This document shows, piece after piece, positions 36,202 to 47,854 of a stretch of DNA of 64,000 bases. The translations under genes and the position numbers were made by a program. Within the stretch, counting starts at the first letter, position 1. The number at the start of each line of letters is the position of its first letter. The notes under the pieces were generated by a model. That model made no database searches, had not been told where the DNA came from, and saw nothing but the letters and a program-made list of their open reading frames with translations. This DNA is from Thalassotalea crassostreae (lineage in GTDB: Bacteria; Pseudomonadota; Gammaproteobacteria; Enterobacterales; Alteromonadaceae). The stretch spans positions 186,001 to 250,000 of the forward strand of contig NZ_CP017689.1 of the NCBI RefSeq assembly GCF_001831495.1, in the 5' to 3' direction.

Positions 36202-36214
36202 GAGTCTGAACTTT

Positions 36215-36502
36215 ATGTTTGAACAAAATATTACTTCTCCATTTGTTATCGGTGACCTGCAAACTCAGACCAAGGCATCACCTTTACGTACCCAAGCCAA
36301 AGTAGCGATTAAAAACTACTTATCACAATTAAATGGTAACGACGTTGACGATATGTACGACCTTGTCTTATCTGAAATCGAAGCACCTATGCTTGAAGAG
36401 GTGATGCAGTATACACGTGGCAACCAAACACGTGCTGCAAACTTACTGGGTATCAACCGTGGTACTTTACGTAAGAAGCTTAAAAAATACGGTATGAATT
36501 AA
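36215..36502 (+). CDS. fis: DNA-binding protein Fis
   Basis: The 95-residue protein has the Fis C-terminal helix-turn-helix [26 protein letters not shown], nearly identical to E. coli Fis, and the N-terminal beta-hairpin arms. Fis bends DNA and activates rrn P1 promoters, recombination and replication. It is co-transcribed with dusB. Two hairpins follow the gene. Confidence 0.98.
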   Translation: MFEQNITSPFVIGDLQTQTKASPLRTQAKVAIKNYLSQLNGNDVDDMYDLVLSEIEAPMLEEVMQYTRGNQTRAANLLGINRGTLRKKLKKYGMN

Positions 36503-36507
36503 TAAGT

Positions 36508-36551
36508 AGGCAGGTTTAGCCTGCCTCAAAGCACCTTCGGGTGCTTTTTTT
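36508..36551 (+). terminator. Tandem hairpins ending dusB-fis
   Basis: The first hairpin is AGGCAGG/CCTGCCT (36508-36514 with 36520-36526), without a T-run. The second, AAAGCACC-TTCG-GGTGCTTT (36528-36547), runs into T7 and is a classic intrinsic terminator with a UUCG tetraloop. Confidence 0.92.
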
Positions 36552-36673
36552 ATACAGGGATGAAGTTACTTAGAATTATCATGGACGGATACGATTCAGT
36601 TATTTCAGGTTATGGTTTTTAAACCATAAAAAGTAAACAAAATTTTTTAATTATATAAAGGCAAACAAAAACT

Positions 36674-38260
36674 ATGGATACTCCACGCCCTATTAGACGC
36701 GCACTTTTAAGCGTTTCTGACAAAACCGGTATTGTTGAATTCGCTGCAGCACTATCGAAACAAGGTGTTGATCTTCTATCAACTGGTGGTACAGCTAAAT
36801 TATTAGCTGACAATAACATCCCAGTTACTGAAGTATCTGACTACACTGGCCATCCGGAAATTATGGACGGTCGTGTAAAAACTCTTCACCCTAAAGTTCA
36901 CGGTGGCATTTTAGCTCGTCGTGATATGGATGAAGCTGTGATGGCAGAAAATAATATTTCTGCAATCGATATGGTTGTTGTTAACCTTTACCCATTTGCT
37001 AAAACGGTAGCAAACGAAGATTGTTTATTGGAAGATGCAATTGAAAACATCGATATTGGTGGACCAACTATGGTTCGAGCTGCTGCGAAAAACCACAAAG
37101 ATGTGACTATCGTAGTTAATGCAAATGATTACGATCGTGTATTAGCTGAGATGAATGATAATGCTGGTTCACTAACGTATAAAACACGTTTCGATTTAGC
37201 GATTGCTGCCTATGAGCATACTGCAAGCTACGACGGCATGATTGCAAATTACTTCGGCAAAATGCTACCTGCTTACGATGACAAAGAAGAAAGTGTTAGT
37301 GAATTCCCTCGCACTTTCAATAGCCAATATATTAAAAAGCAAGATTTACGTTACGGTGAAAACTCTCACCAAAACGCAGCTTTTTACGTTGAAGCAGAAC
37401 CAGAAGAAGCGTCTGTTTCTACTGCGACTCAAATTCAAGGTAAAGCACTTTCTTACAACAACATTGCCGATACTGATTCAGCACTAGAATGTGTAAAAGA
37501 ATTTGATAAACCTGCTTGTGTAATCGTTAAGCATGCTAACCCTTGTGGTGTTGCACTAGGTGACAATATTTTAGAAGCTTATGAAAAAGCCTTTAAAACT
37601 GACCCTACATCAGCATTTGGCGGCATCATTGCTTTTAACCAAGAATTAGATGCTGATACCGCAGAAGCAATTGTTTCACGTCAATTTGTTGAAGTTATCA
37701 TTGCACCTAAAATTTCTGATGGTGCGGCACAAATCGTTGCTGCTAAACCAAACGTACGTTTATTAGAGTGTGGACAATGGACTACGAAAACCACTGGCTT
37801 AGAACAAAAACGCGTTAATGGCGGTTTATTAGTTCAAGATCGTGACAACGGTATGGTGAGTTTAGATGATCTTAAAGTAGTAACTAAGCGTCAACCAACC
37901 GACCAAGAAATGAGTGATTTATTATTCTGTTGGAAAGTTGCTAAATACGTTAAGTCTAATGCCATTGTTTACGTTAAAAATGATATGACTATTGGTGTTG
38001 GTGCAGGCCAGATGAGCCGCGTTTATTCAGCGAAAATTGCTGGCATTAAAGCAGCTGATGAAAACTTGGAAGTTCCTGGTTCAGTTATGGCATCAGATGC
38101 ATTCTTCCCGTTCCGTGACGGCTTAGATGCAGCGGCTGAAGCTGGTATTACTGCTGTAATTCAACCGGGTGGTTCAATGCGTGATAACGAAGTTATTGCT
38201 GCAGCTGATGAGCACGGTATCGCGATGGTATTTACAGGAATGCGTCATTTCCGTCACTAA
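36674..38260 (+). CDS. purH: Bifunctional AICAR formyltransferase / IMP cyclohydrolase
   Basis: The 528-residue protein has the N-terminal MGS-like IMP cyclohydrolase domain (about 1-200; [22 protein letters not shown]) and the C-terminal AICAR transformylase domain with [10 protein letters not shown] (catalytic Lys-His), [11 protein letters not shown] and the end [27 protein letters not shown]. It performs the last two steps of IMP synthesis. purD lies 1.1 kb downstream, but a methyltransferase gene and two hairpins intervene. Confidence 0.97.
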   Translation: MDTPRPIRRALLSVSDKTGIVEFAAALSKQGVDLLSTGGTAKLLADNNIPVTEVSDYTGHPEIMDGRVKTLHPKVHGGILARRDMDEAVMAENNISAIDMVVVNLYPFAKTVANEDCLLEDAIENIDIGGPTMVRAAAKNHKDVTIVVNANDYDRVLAEMNDNAGSLTYKTRFDLAIAAYEHTASYDGMIANYFGKMLPAYDDKEESVSEFPRTFNSQYIKKQDLRYGENSHQNAAFYVEAEPEEASVSTATQIQGKALSYNNIADTDSALECVKEFDKPACVIVKHANPCGVALGDNILEAYEKAFKTDPTSAFGGIIAFNQELDADTAEAIVSRQFVEVIIAPKISDGAAQIVAAKPNVRLLECGQWTTKTTGLEQKRVNGGLLVQDRDNGMVSLDDLKVVTKRQPTDQEMSDLLFCWKVAKYVKSNAIVYVKNDMTIGVGAGQMSRVYSAKIAGIKAADENLEVPGSVMASDAFFPFRDGLDAAAEAGITAVIQPGGSMRDNEVIAAADEHGIAMVFTGMRHFRH

Positions 38261-38303
38261 TTGTGAAGGATTAGCGTAGATATAAGTATTAGTTTTATAT
38301 AAG

Positions 38304-38336
38304 ACGGCAGCAGTATTTCACTGTTGCCGTTTCTTA
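38304..38336 (+). terminator. Terminator of purH
   Basis: An 11-bp stem with one G-U pair (38304-38314 with 38320-38330) is followed by TTCTTATT. A second weaker hairpin, GGTTCA/TGAACC (38385-38390 with 38399-38404), has a TATTTTCTT tail. Confidence 0.7.
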
Positions 38337-38485
38337 TTTAAGCGTCACCTGACTTAATTGTTATAGTTGCTTGTTTGTAATAAGGGTTCATTTTCTTTTG
38401 AACCTATTTTCTTATGAAAGAGTTATCTGCTATAAATAGGCAACTTCGATTTAAAATAACAAATAGCTCAATTAAGGGTATAACA

Positions 38486-39325
38486 ATGAAAACAATGAAA
38501 TCTTTATTATCTTCTGCGATTCTAGCAAGCACTATCGGTACCGTTTCGTTCACAAGTTTCGCGGCTGAAATTAGTCAACCAATGGCTAAAACACAATTAG
38601 AACAAGCCATCGCTGGCAAACATCGTAGTGATAAAAATAAAGCTCGTGATGTTTATCGTCACCCAGAAGAAACATTGATGTTTTTTGGTTTTCGTTCAGA
38701 TATGACAGTAGTAGAAATTGCGCCTGGTGGTGGTTGGTACACTGAAATATTAGCCCCAGCAGTAAAAGGTACTGGTAAATTATATGGTGCTCATTACCCT
38801 GATACAGGTGAAGATAACTACTACAGTAAATCACGTAAAAAACTAGAAGCTAAACTTGCTGCAAATGATGTTTATAGTGAAGTTGAATTAACTAATTTCA
38901 CCCCTCGTGTTGCCAGCGCAATCGCTCCAGCGAATAGTGCAGATTTAGTTTTAACATTTAGAAATCTTCACAATTGGAAAGTCGAAGGTGTTAAACAAAT
39001 TTTTGCTGATAGTTTTAAAGCATTAAAGCCTGGCGGTGTTTTAGGTGTTGTTGAACACAGAATGCCAGCTTCGCAAAACTTAGAAGAAAATAGTAAAAGT
39101 GGTTATTTCCCGCAACAGTTAACGATTGACTTAGCAATTGCTGCTGGTTTTGAGTTAGCGGCGACGAGCGAGATAAATGCTAACCCTAAAGATACAGCTG
39201 ATCATCCAAGAGGTGTATGGACATTGCCTCCGGTATATCGTTTAGGTGAAAAAGATAAAGCTAAATATGCGGCAATTGGTGAAAGTGACCGCATGACCTT
39301 AAAATTTATTAAACCGGCTAAATAA
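38486..39325 (+). CDS. Exported class I SAM-dependent methyltransferase (COG4798 type)
   Basis: The 279-residue protein has a signal peptide (MKTMKSLLSSAILASTIG..., cut after FAA near residue 26) and a Rossmann methyltransferase domain with a SAM-binding motif I EIAPGGGWYTE (about 72-82). It resembles the COG4798 predicted methyltransferases. ATG 38486 was chosen because the signal peptide starts there, with AAGGGT upstream; an earlier in-frame ATG at 38414 adds an implausible 24-residue extension. An exported SAM enzyme is puzzling because SAM is cytoplasmic. It sits 27 bp before purD and may be co-transcribed with it. Confidence 0.82.
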   Translation: MKTMKSLLSSAILASTIGTVSFTSFAAEISQPMAKTQLEQAIAGKHRSDKNKARDVYRHPEETLMFFGFRSDMTVVEIAPGGGWYTEILAPAVKGTGKLYGAHYPDTGEDNYYSKSRKKLEAKLAANDVYSEVELTNFTPRVASAIAPANSADLVLTFRNLHNWKVEGVKQIFADSFKALKPGGVLGVVEHRMPASQNLEENSKSGYFPQQLTIDLAIAAGFELAATSEINANPKDTADHPRGVWTLPPVYRLGEKDKAKYAAIGESDRMTLKFIKPAK

Positions 39326-39352
39326 GCCGAAATATTTAGGAAATAATGAAAA

Positions 39353-40636
39353 ATGAATGTTTTAGTAATTGGTAGCGGCGGTCGTGAACATGCTTTGGCA
39401 TGGAAAGCAGCGCAATCTGATAATGTTGAAACAGTATTTGTAGCGCCGGGTAATGCCGGTACTGCAACAGAAAACAAACTTAAAAATGTTTCGTTATCTG
39501 TTGGTGATATCCAAGGTTTGGTTAGTTTTGCTAAACAAAATGATGTTGCATTAACTATTGTTGGTCCAGAGCAGCCGTTAGTTGATGGAGTTGTCGATGC
39601 ATTTCAAGCTGAAGGCTTGATGATTTTCGGCCCAAGTGCAAAAGCAGCACAGTTAGAAGGTTCTAAAGCATTTACAAAAGATTTCCTTGCGCGTCATAAA
39701 ATTCCTACTGGTTTCTACCAAAACTTTACCGAGATAGATCCGGCAATTGCTTATGTTAGAGAAATTGGCGCTCCGATTGTAGTTAAAGCAGATGGTTTAG
39801 CTGCAGGTAAAGGTGTGATTGTTGCTATGACTTTAGCGGAAGCTGAAGATGCAATTAAAGATATGCTTGCTGGCAATGCGTTTGGTGATGCTGGTCACCG
39901 TGTTGTTATCGAAGAATTTCTTGATGGCGAAGAAGCAAGTTTCATTGTTATGGTTGATGGTAAAAATGTATTGCCAATGGCAACTAGCCAAGATCATAAA
40001 CGAGCATATAACAATGATGAAGGTCCAAATACCGGTGGCATGGGGGCTTACACTCCTGCACCAGTTGTGACCCCAGAAATTCATGATCGTATTATGAAAG
40101 AAGTTATTATGCCGACTGTTGAAGGTATGGCAAAAGAAGACGCACCATACACTGGCTTCTTATACGCAGGTTTGATGATTGATGCTGATGGCACCCCTAA
40201 GGTAATTGAATATAATTGTCGCTTCGGTGATCCAGAAACACAGCCAATTATGATGCGCCTTCAATCTGATCTCGTTGAGCTTTGTATTGCAGCTTGCGAA
40301 GGTAAATTAGATTCAGCAACGATCGATTTTGATTCGCGTGCTGCTGTTGGCGTGGTTTTAGCTGCTGCAGGTTATCCAGGCAACTACCCGAAAGGCGACG
40401 TGATTTCAGGCCTAGAGCTTAATAAAAATAACGACCGTAAAACATTCCATGCTGGTACCGCAGAAAAAGATGGCGACATTGTTACTGCTGGCGGCCGAGT
40501 ATTATGTGCTACTGCATTAGGAGCTAATGTTACTGAAGCGCAAAAATCAGCTTATGAATTACTCGATCAAATTTCATGGCAAGGTGTAGAGTTTAGAACT
40601 GATATTGCTTACCGAGCCATTGCTCGCGAACAATAA
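39353..40636 (+). CDS. purD: Phosphoribosylamine-glycine ligase
   Basis: The 427-residue ATP-grasp enzyme starts VLVIGSGGREHALAWKA and has VKADGLAAGKGVIVA, GPNTGGMGAYTPAP and FGDPETQPI blocks. It makes glycinamide ribonucleotide in purine synthesis. In enteric bacteria it follows purH directly; here an exported methyltransferase gene lies between them. A strong terminator follows. Confidence 0.97.
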   Translation: MNVLVIGSGGREHALAWKAAQSDNVETVFVAPGNAGTATENKLKNVSLSVGDIQGLVSFAKQNDVALTIVGPEQPLVDGVVDAFQAEGLMIFGPSAKAAQLEGSKAFTKDFLARHKIPTGFYQNFTEIDPAIAYVREIGAPIVVKADGLAAGKGVIVAMTLAEAEDAIKDMLAGNAFGDAGHRVVIEEFLDGEEASFIVMVDGKNVLPMATSQDHKRAYNNDEGPNTGGMGAYTPAPVVTPEIHDRIMKEVIMPTVEGMAKEDAPYTGFLYAGLMIDADGTPKVIEYNCRFGDPETQPIMMRLQSDLVELCIAACEGKLDSATIDFDSRAAVGVVLAAAGYPGNYPKGDVISGLELNKNNDRKTFHAGTAEKDGDIVTAGGRVLCATALGANVTEAQKSAYELLDQISWQGVEFRTDIAYRAIAREQ

Positions 40637-40660
40637 ATTCTATTGTTAGTCGAATAATAT

Positions 40661-40693
40661 AAAGGGCCAATGCGAATGCATTGGCCCTTTTTT
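40661..40693. terminator. Terminator between purD and the RRM gene
   Basis: A 13-bp perfect stem (40661-40673 with 40678-40690) has a 4-nt loop and a T-run to 40693. It serves purD and, from the other strand, probably the convergent RRM gene. Confidence 0.92.
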
Positions 40694-40714
40694 AATTAAT
40701 TCTTTTTTCTTTAA

Positions 40715-41152
40715 CTAACTTGGTTCTGGTCTTTCTTTCGCTTCTCTTACTTTAAGAGTTCTTTGTTGAAATTCTGAATCATTTAACGTTTCGATAGCAT
40801 TGCTTGCGTCTGCTGCTGCGATTTCCACAAAACCGAAACCTCGTCGTTTACCCGTATGTTTGTCTTTCATTAAACGCACGGAATGAACAAAGCCGTGCTC
40901 AGAAAACAATTCTCTAACTGCTGATTCATTAGCTCTGTAAGGAAGATTTCCAACATAAAGAGTCTTTACATCATCAGAGGATTTACTACCTGCCATCATT
41001 TTAATGATCATTGGTGATAAAAATGCGCCGACAAATAGTCCAATTGCTATTGATTCAGCGTTGAAAGCAGTAACGGCACCTGCAGTAAAGTAGCCAATCG
41101 CGGTAAGTGCACTTGCGACAAAGGCAGAGGTTAAGATAAGTGGAGATTTCAT
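40715..41152 (-). CDS. Membrane-anchored RRM RNA-binding protein
   Basis: The 145-residue protein has two N-terminal hydrophobic segments (about 5-24 and 30-50) and a single RRM domain (about 63-140) with RNP2 LYVGNLPY and RNP1 RRGFGFVEI. Such membrane-anchored RRM proteins occur in marine gammaproteobacteria and resemble cyanobacterial Rbp proteins in the RRM. The tail is short and charged (REAKERPEPS). The target RNA is unknown. It lies just upstream of the rrn operon, divergent from it. Confidence 0.8.
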   Translation of the reverse strand: MKSPLILTSAFVASALTAIGYFTAGAVTAFNAESIAIGLFVGAFLSPMIIKMMAGSKSSDDVKTLYVGNLPYRANESAVRELFSEHGFVHSVRLMKDKHTGKRRGFGFVEIAAADASNAIETLNDSEFQQRTLKVREAKERPEPS

Positions 41153-41500
41153 TATTAATACCTGATTATTGTTTTTTTAATTAATAGATAAATTTTCTAA
41201 TCAAATCCTATGTTAACGAGATTTTAACAAACTGCAAGTGTAGTGGTTAAAAAGTAACTAACTTGTGTGGATTAATTGTGACTTAGCCATAACTCGTTTT
41301 GCCCTTTTAAAATGGAAATGAATTTTATTGTCTTCAAAATAAGCAATGTTTGCTTATTGTTTAGACAAAATATGGTTTATTTTGTCTAAAGTTAAATTTG
41401 TGGTTGACGCGGATAAATAAATCAATACAATGCGCAGCTCTTCTACGGCGATTGCCTAGAATAGTTTGAAGGTTTGGGATTGCGTTTATCGCTGATTACA
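41153..41500. other. Intergenic region between the RRM gene and the rrn promoters
   Basis: AT-rich, about 350 bp, no gene supported. The part next to the rrn promoters may contain Fis sites, which I cannot pinpoint by eye. Otherwise I see nothing in it. Confidence 0.3.
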
Positions 41501-41504
41501 AACG

Positions 41505-41575
41505 TTGACAATTTAATTTGAAAATACTTTAAATTAGCTGTTGACTTCAAAACGAGGATGAGTAAAATACGCATC
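41505..41575 (+). promoter_or_regulatory. Tandem rrn promoters
   Basis: A strong promoter has -35 TTGACT (41541-41546), a 16-bp spacer, -10 TAAAAT (41563-41568) and a GC-rich discriminator after it, preceded by an AT-rich UP-element-like stretch. A second -35 TTGACA (41505-41510) lies 36 bp upstream with a weaker -10 near 41528-41533. Position before 16S rRNA makes this the rrn promoter region. Confidence 0.7.
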
Positions 41576-41643
41576 CTGCTTCGGGCCAAGGCCAACGGGG
41601 CACCAAGTGAATAACGAATGCGATTATCACTTTCTCGAAAGAG

Positions 41644-41655
41644 AGCTCTTTAACA
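41644..41655 (+). promoter_or_regulatory. boxA antitermination element (16S leader)
   Basis: AGCTCTTTAACA matches the boxA consensus (TGCTCTTTAACA) in 11 of 12 bases and lies in the 16S leader. It recruits NusB/S10 to prevent premature Rho termination of rRNA. Confidence 0.85.
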
Positions 41656-41659
41656 ATTA

Positions 41660-41688
41660 GTTATCATGCAATTTGTGTGGACATTCAC
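41660..41688 (+). other. 16S processing stem, 5' arm
   Basis: This stretch is complementary to 43444-43468, downstream of 16S, across about 20 of 21 bases (GTTATCA-x-GCAATTTGTGTG). The pair forms the long stalk cut by RNase III to free pre-16S. Confidence 0.75.
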
Positions 41689-41876
41689 GTTGATGTAGAT
41701 TTTACCAGAATCTTCGGATTCAAAACTTACTCAGTGAATGACTACACAAATATACATACTTAAACGATGTTTTTATAACATTAGATAAGTACGTTTTATT
41801 TGAAACTTATTTCTTCGGAAATAAGAGTACAGAATTCATTGAGCCGAACCACTTGTTGGTTCACATTACACTTTTT

Positions 41877-43416
<1,540 letters not shown>

Positions 43417-43488
43417 CCTTAAGTAATTTCTCAACTTCGTTGAGTGTTCACACAAATTGCCTGATAACGAATATATGAAGAAAATAAT

Positions 43489-43565
<77 letters not shown>

Positions 43566-43672
43566 AATTTTACTTTTATCTGCGTTATTTTATAACTCGT
43601 TTAGGTGAACTAAACGTCGTCATAAAATACCTTGCTAAAAGCAAAGTTGACCGACACCATTGGTGACACAAT

Positions 43673-43748
43673 GGGGCTATAGCTCAGCTGGGAGAGCGCC
43701 TGCCTTGCACGCAGGAGGTCAGCAGTTCGATCCTGCTTAGCTCCACCA
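43673..43748 (+). tRNA. tRNA-Ala (TGC)
   Basis: 76 nt including encoded CCA. Anticodon TGC at 43706-43708; acceptor GGGGCTA/TAGCTCC has the G3-U70 pair that specifies alanine. It is the second spacer tRNA. Confidence 0.97.
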
Positions 43749-44129
43749 TTTTCTTCAGAAAAACTTAAAGATAAGCGATAACGTTTATCTTTGAGTTTTT
43801 AACTCACTGTTCTTTAACAATTTGGAAAGCTGATATTAAACCCGATAATTCGTGTTTATGATCACCAGTCATAAACGCATGCGAATTATCAACCAATGAG
43901 TTTCTGTTTACAGAAACACATTTAGACAATCATTAGATTGTCGAATTATAACTAACATAGTCGTTATGTTAGTTGTTCTTACTCAAGGCTCAAGCAGTAA
44001 TGCTTGAGATAGATAACTTGTTGATAAGTTATCTCATTCTTATTGAATGCGTGAAAATGTCAGACGTACATTTAGATTTGGTTTTGTCACCAAGTCACTC
44101 GAAAGTTGAAAGACTGGTTGGGGTTGTAT
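43749..44129 (+). other. tRNA-Ala to 23S spacer with boxA and 23S processing stem
   Basis: A second boxA, TGTTCTTTAACA, is at 43808-43819. The 23S 5' processing arm AATGCGTGAA (44046-44055) is complementary to TTCACGCATT at 47135-47144 after 23S. A further hairpin, GATAACTT/AAGTTATC, lies near 44020-44040. No gene. Confidence 0.7.
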
Positions 44130-47021
<2,892 letters not shown>

Positions 47022-47201
47022 ACAACACCCAAACAGTTTTGTTTGAGTATGCACTGAAATTGTTCCAGACAATTTCTAGCACTTCCTCCATCCATGGAGG
47101 TCGTATGTATGGTCTGATACTCTTTGAAAGAGAGTTCACGCATTATATAAAGAATACTTGAGAAAACGTTTAATATTACTTTCTAGATTGTAACCAAATT
47201 T
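47022..47201 (+). other. 23S-5S spacer with palindromes
   Basis: It contains a hairpin GAAATTGT/ACAATTTC (47056-47063 with 47069-47076), the CATCCATG-core palindrome at 47085-47100 and the 3' arm of the 23S processing stem at 47135-47144. No tRNA is present here. Confidence 0.65.
47085..47100. repeat. CATCCATG-core palindrome in the 23S-5S spacer
   Basis: CCTCCAT-CC-ATGGAGG: 7-bp arms around CC. It shares the core CATCCATG with the palindromes at 47418-47431 and 47444-47457, which have different arms. Confidence 0.65.
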
Positions 47202-47319
47202 TGTCTGGCGACCATAGCATTGTGGCCCCACCTGATCCCATGCCGAACTCAGAAGTGAAACGCAATTGCGCCGATGGTAGTGTGGGAGTTCCCATGTGAG
47301 AGTAGGTCATCGCCAGGCT
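47202..47319 (+). rRNA. rrf: 5S ribosomal RNA
   Basis: About 118 nt. The core CCATGCCGAACTCAGAAGTGAAACG and the GCGCCGATGGTAGTGTGGG arm match 5S rRNA. The terminal stem GTCTGGCGA pairs with TCGCCAGGC (47310-47318). Confidence 0.96.
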
Positions 47320-47328
47320 CCTATTTCG

Positions 47329-47358
47329 AAAAGCCCGCTCATTTGAGCGGGCTTTTTT
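47329..47358 (+). terminator. rrn terminator 1
   Basis: A 10-bp GC-rich stem (47331-47340 with 47345-47354) has an ATTT loop and T6. It directly follows 5S. Confidence 0.93.
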
Positions 47359-47388
47359 CGTTTTCAAACACTGTGCGTCTAATGGCTC

Positions 47389-47472
47389 GACCTACTACGT
47401 AGGTCATCGGCAAAACCGTTCATCCATGAACTTGCCGGCATTTGTGCATCCATGCACTTCATCGCCAGGCTT
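47389..47472 (+). pseudogene. Vestigial second 5S 3' end, interrupted by a palindromic insert
   Basis: GTAGGTCATCG (47399-47409) and TCATCGCCAGGCTT (47459-47472) together reproduce the 3' end of the intact 5S (47302-47319). Between them is a 49-nt insert flanked by direct TCATCG copies. The following sequence and terminator also resemble those after the intact 5S. I read this as the remains of a tandem 5S gene. The body of the gene is gone; a palindrome GACCTAC-TAC-GTAGGTC (47389-47405) marks its left edge. Confidence 0.6.
47410..47458. repeat. 49-nt palindrome-rich insert with 6-bp flanking repeats
   Basis: It holds two palindromes, GTTCAT-CC-ATGAAC (47418-47431, within an outer CGGCAA/TTGCCG stem 47408-47437) and GTGCAT-CC-ATGCAC (47444-47457). 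TCATCG flanks it at 47404-47409 and 47459-47464. It has the form of a miniature palindromic element with a target duplication. Confidence 0.55.
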
Positions 47473-47482
47473 CCAATTCAAG

Positions 47483-47514
47483 AAAGCCCCTAGCTAACGC
47501 TAGGGGCTTTTTTA
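47483..47514 (+). terminator. rrn terminator 2
   Basis: A 12-bp stem AAAGCCCCTAGC/GCTAGGGGCTTT (47483-47494 with 47499-47510) has a T6 tail. It follows the vestigial 5S end and backs up terminator 1. Confidence 0.92.
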
Positions 47515-47553
47515 CTTTCCGGGGTTTGTATCATAACCACAGCATACTGCAGG

Positions 47554-47590
47554 AGGTCCCCGGTCTCGCTTTGGCTCGCCGGGGATGACG
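47554..47590. repeat. REP-like hairpin, unit 1
   Basis: Stem CCCCGG/CCGGGG (47558-47563 with 47579-47584) followed by ATGACG. It is in inverted orientation to unit 2: GGTCCC...GGGGATGACG here, against CGTCATCCC...GGGACC there. Confidence 0.6.
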
Positions 47591-47636
47591 TGGTCAATTG
47601 TTTCTACTTTCATCAAGAGAATAAGAAAAAGAGCAC

Positions 47637-47666
47637 CGTCATCCCGCAATGTTTTTGTGCGGGACC
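47637..47666. repeat. REP-like hairpin, unit 2
   Basis: CGTCAT then stem CCCGCA/TGCGGG (47643-47648 with 47658-47663) then ACC. It mirrors unit 1 47 bp away, so the pair resembles a BIME-type arrangement of inverted REPs. Confidence 0.6.
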
Positions 47667-47667
47667 C

Positions 47668-47762
47668 CCATCAGGTTATAATGTGCCTTGGAAAGAGCAT
47701 ACATACCTACGCTCACGTTCATCCGGTTCAGCATCTATTCAAACCATCAGGTTATAACGTGC
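47668..47762. repeat. 19-nt direct repeat
   Basis: CCATCAGGTTATAATGTGC (47668-47686) recurs with one change at 47744-47762, 57 bp apart. The rest of 47511-47854 shows no credible gene. A possible 81-codon reading frame at 47585 lies across these repeats and was rejected. Confidence 0.6.
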
Positions 47763-47854
47763 TTATAAACAAAATACGCTATCGATCAATTTTTTATTTC
47801 ATTCCTATTAAATCAGTTTATAATCAATAGATAAGTTTCGAATTAATAATTTAA

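Noticed and set aside
38414-38485. Longer start for the exported methyltransferase
   Set aside because: It places 24 polar residues before the signal peptide; ATG 38486 fits an exported protein better.
47668-47762. Possible CRISPR remnant (two repeats with one spacer)
   Set aside because: Only two 19-nt copies, not palindromic, no cas genes and a 57-nt gap too long for a typical spacer.
47585-47830. 81-codon plus-strand frame downstream of rrn
   Set aside because: It crosses the REP-like hairpin and the direct repeats, has no good ribosome site and resembles no known protein.
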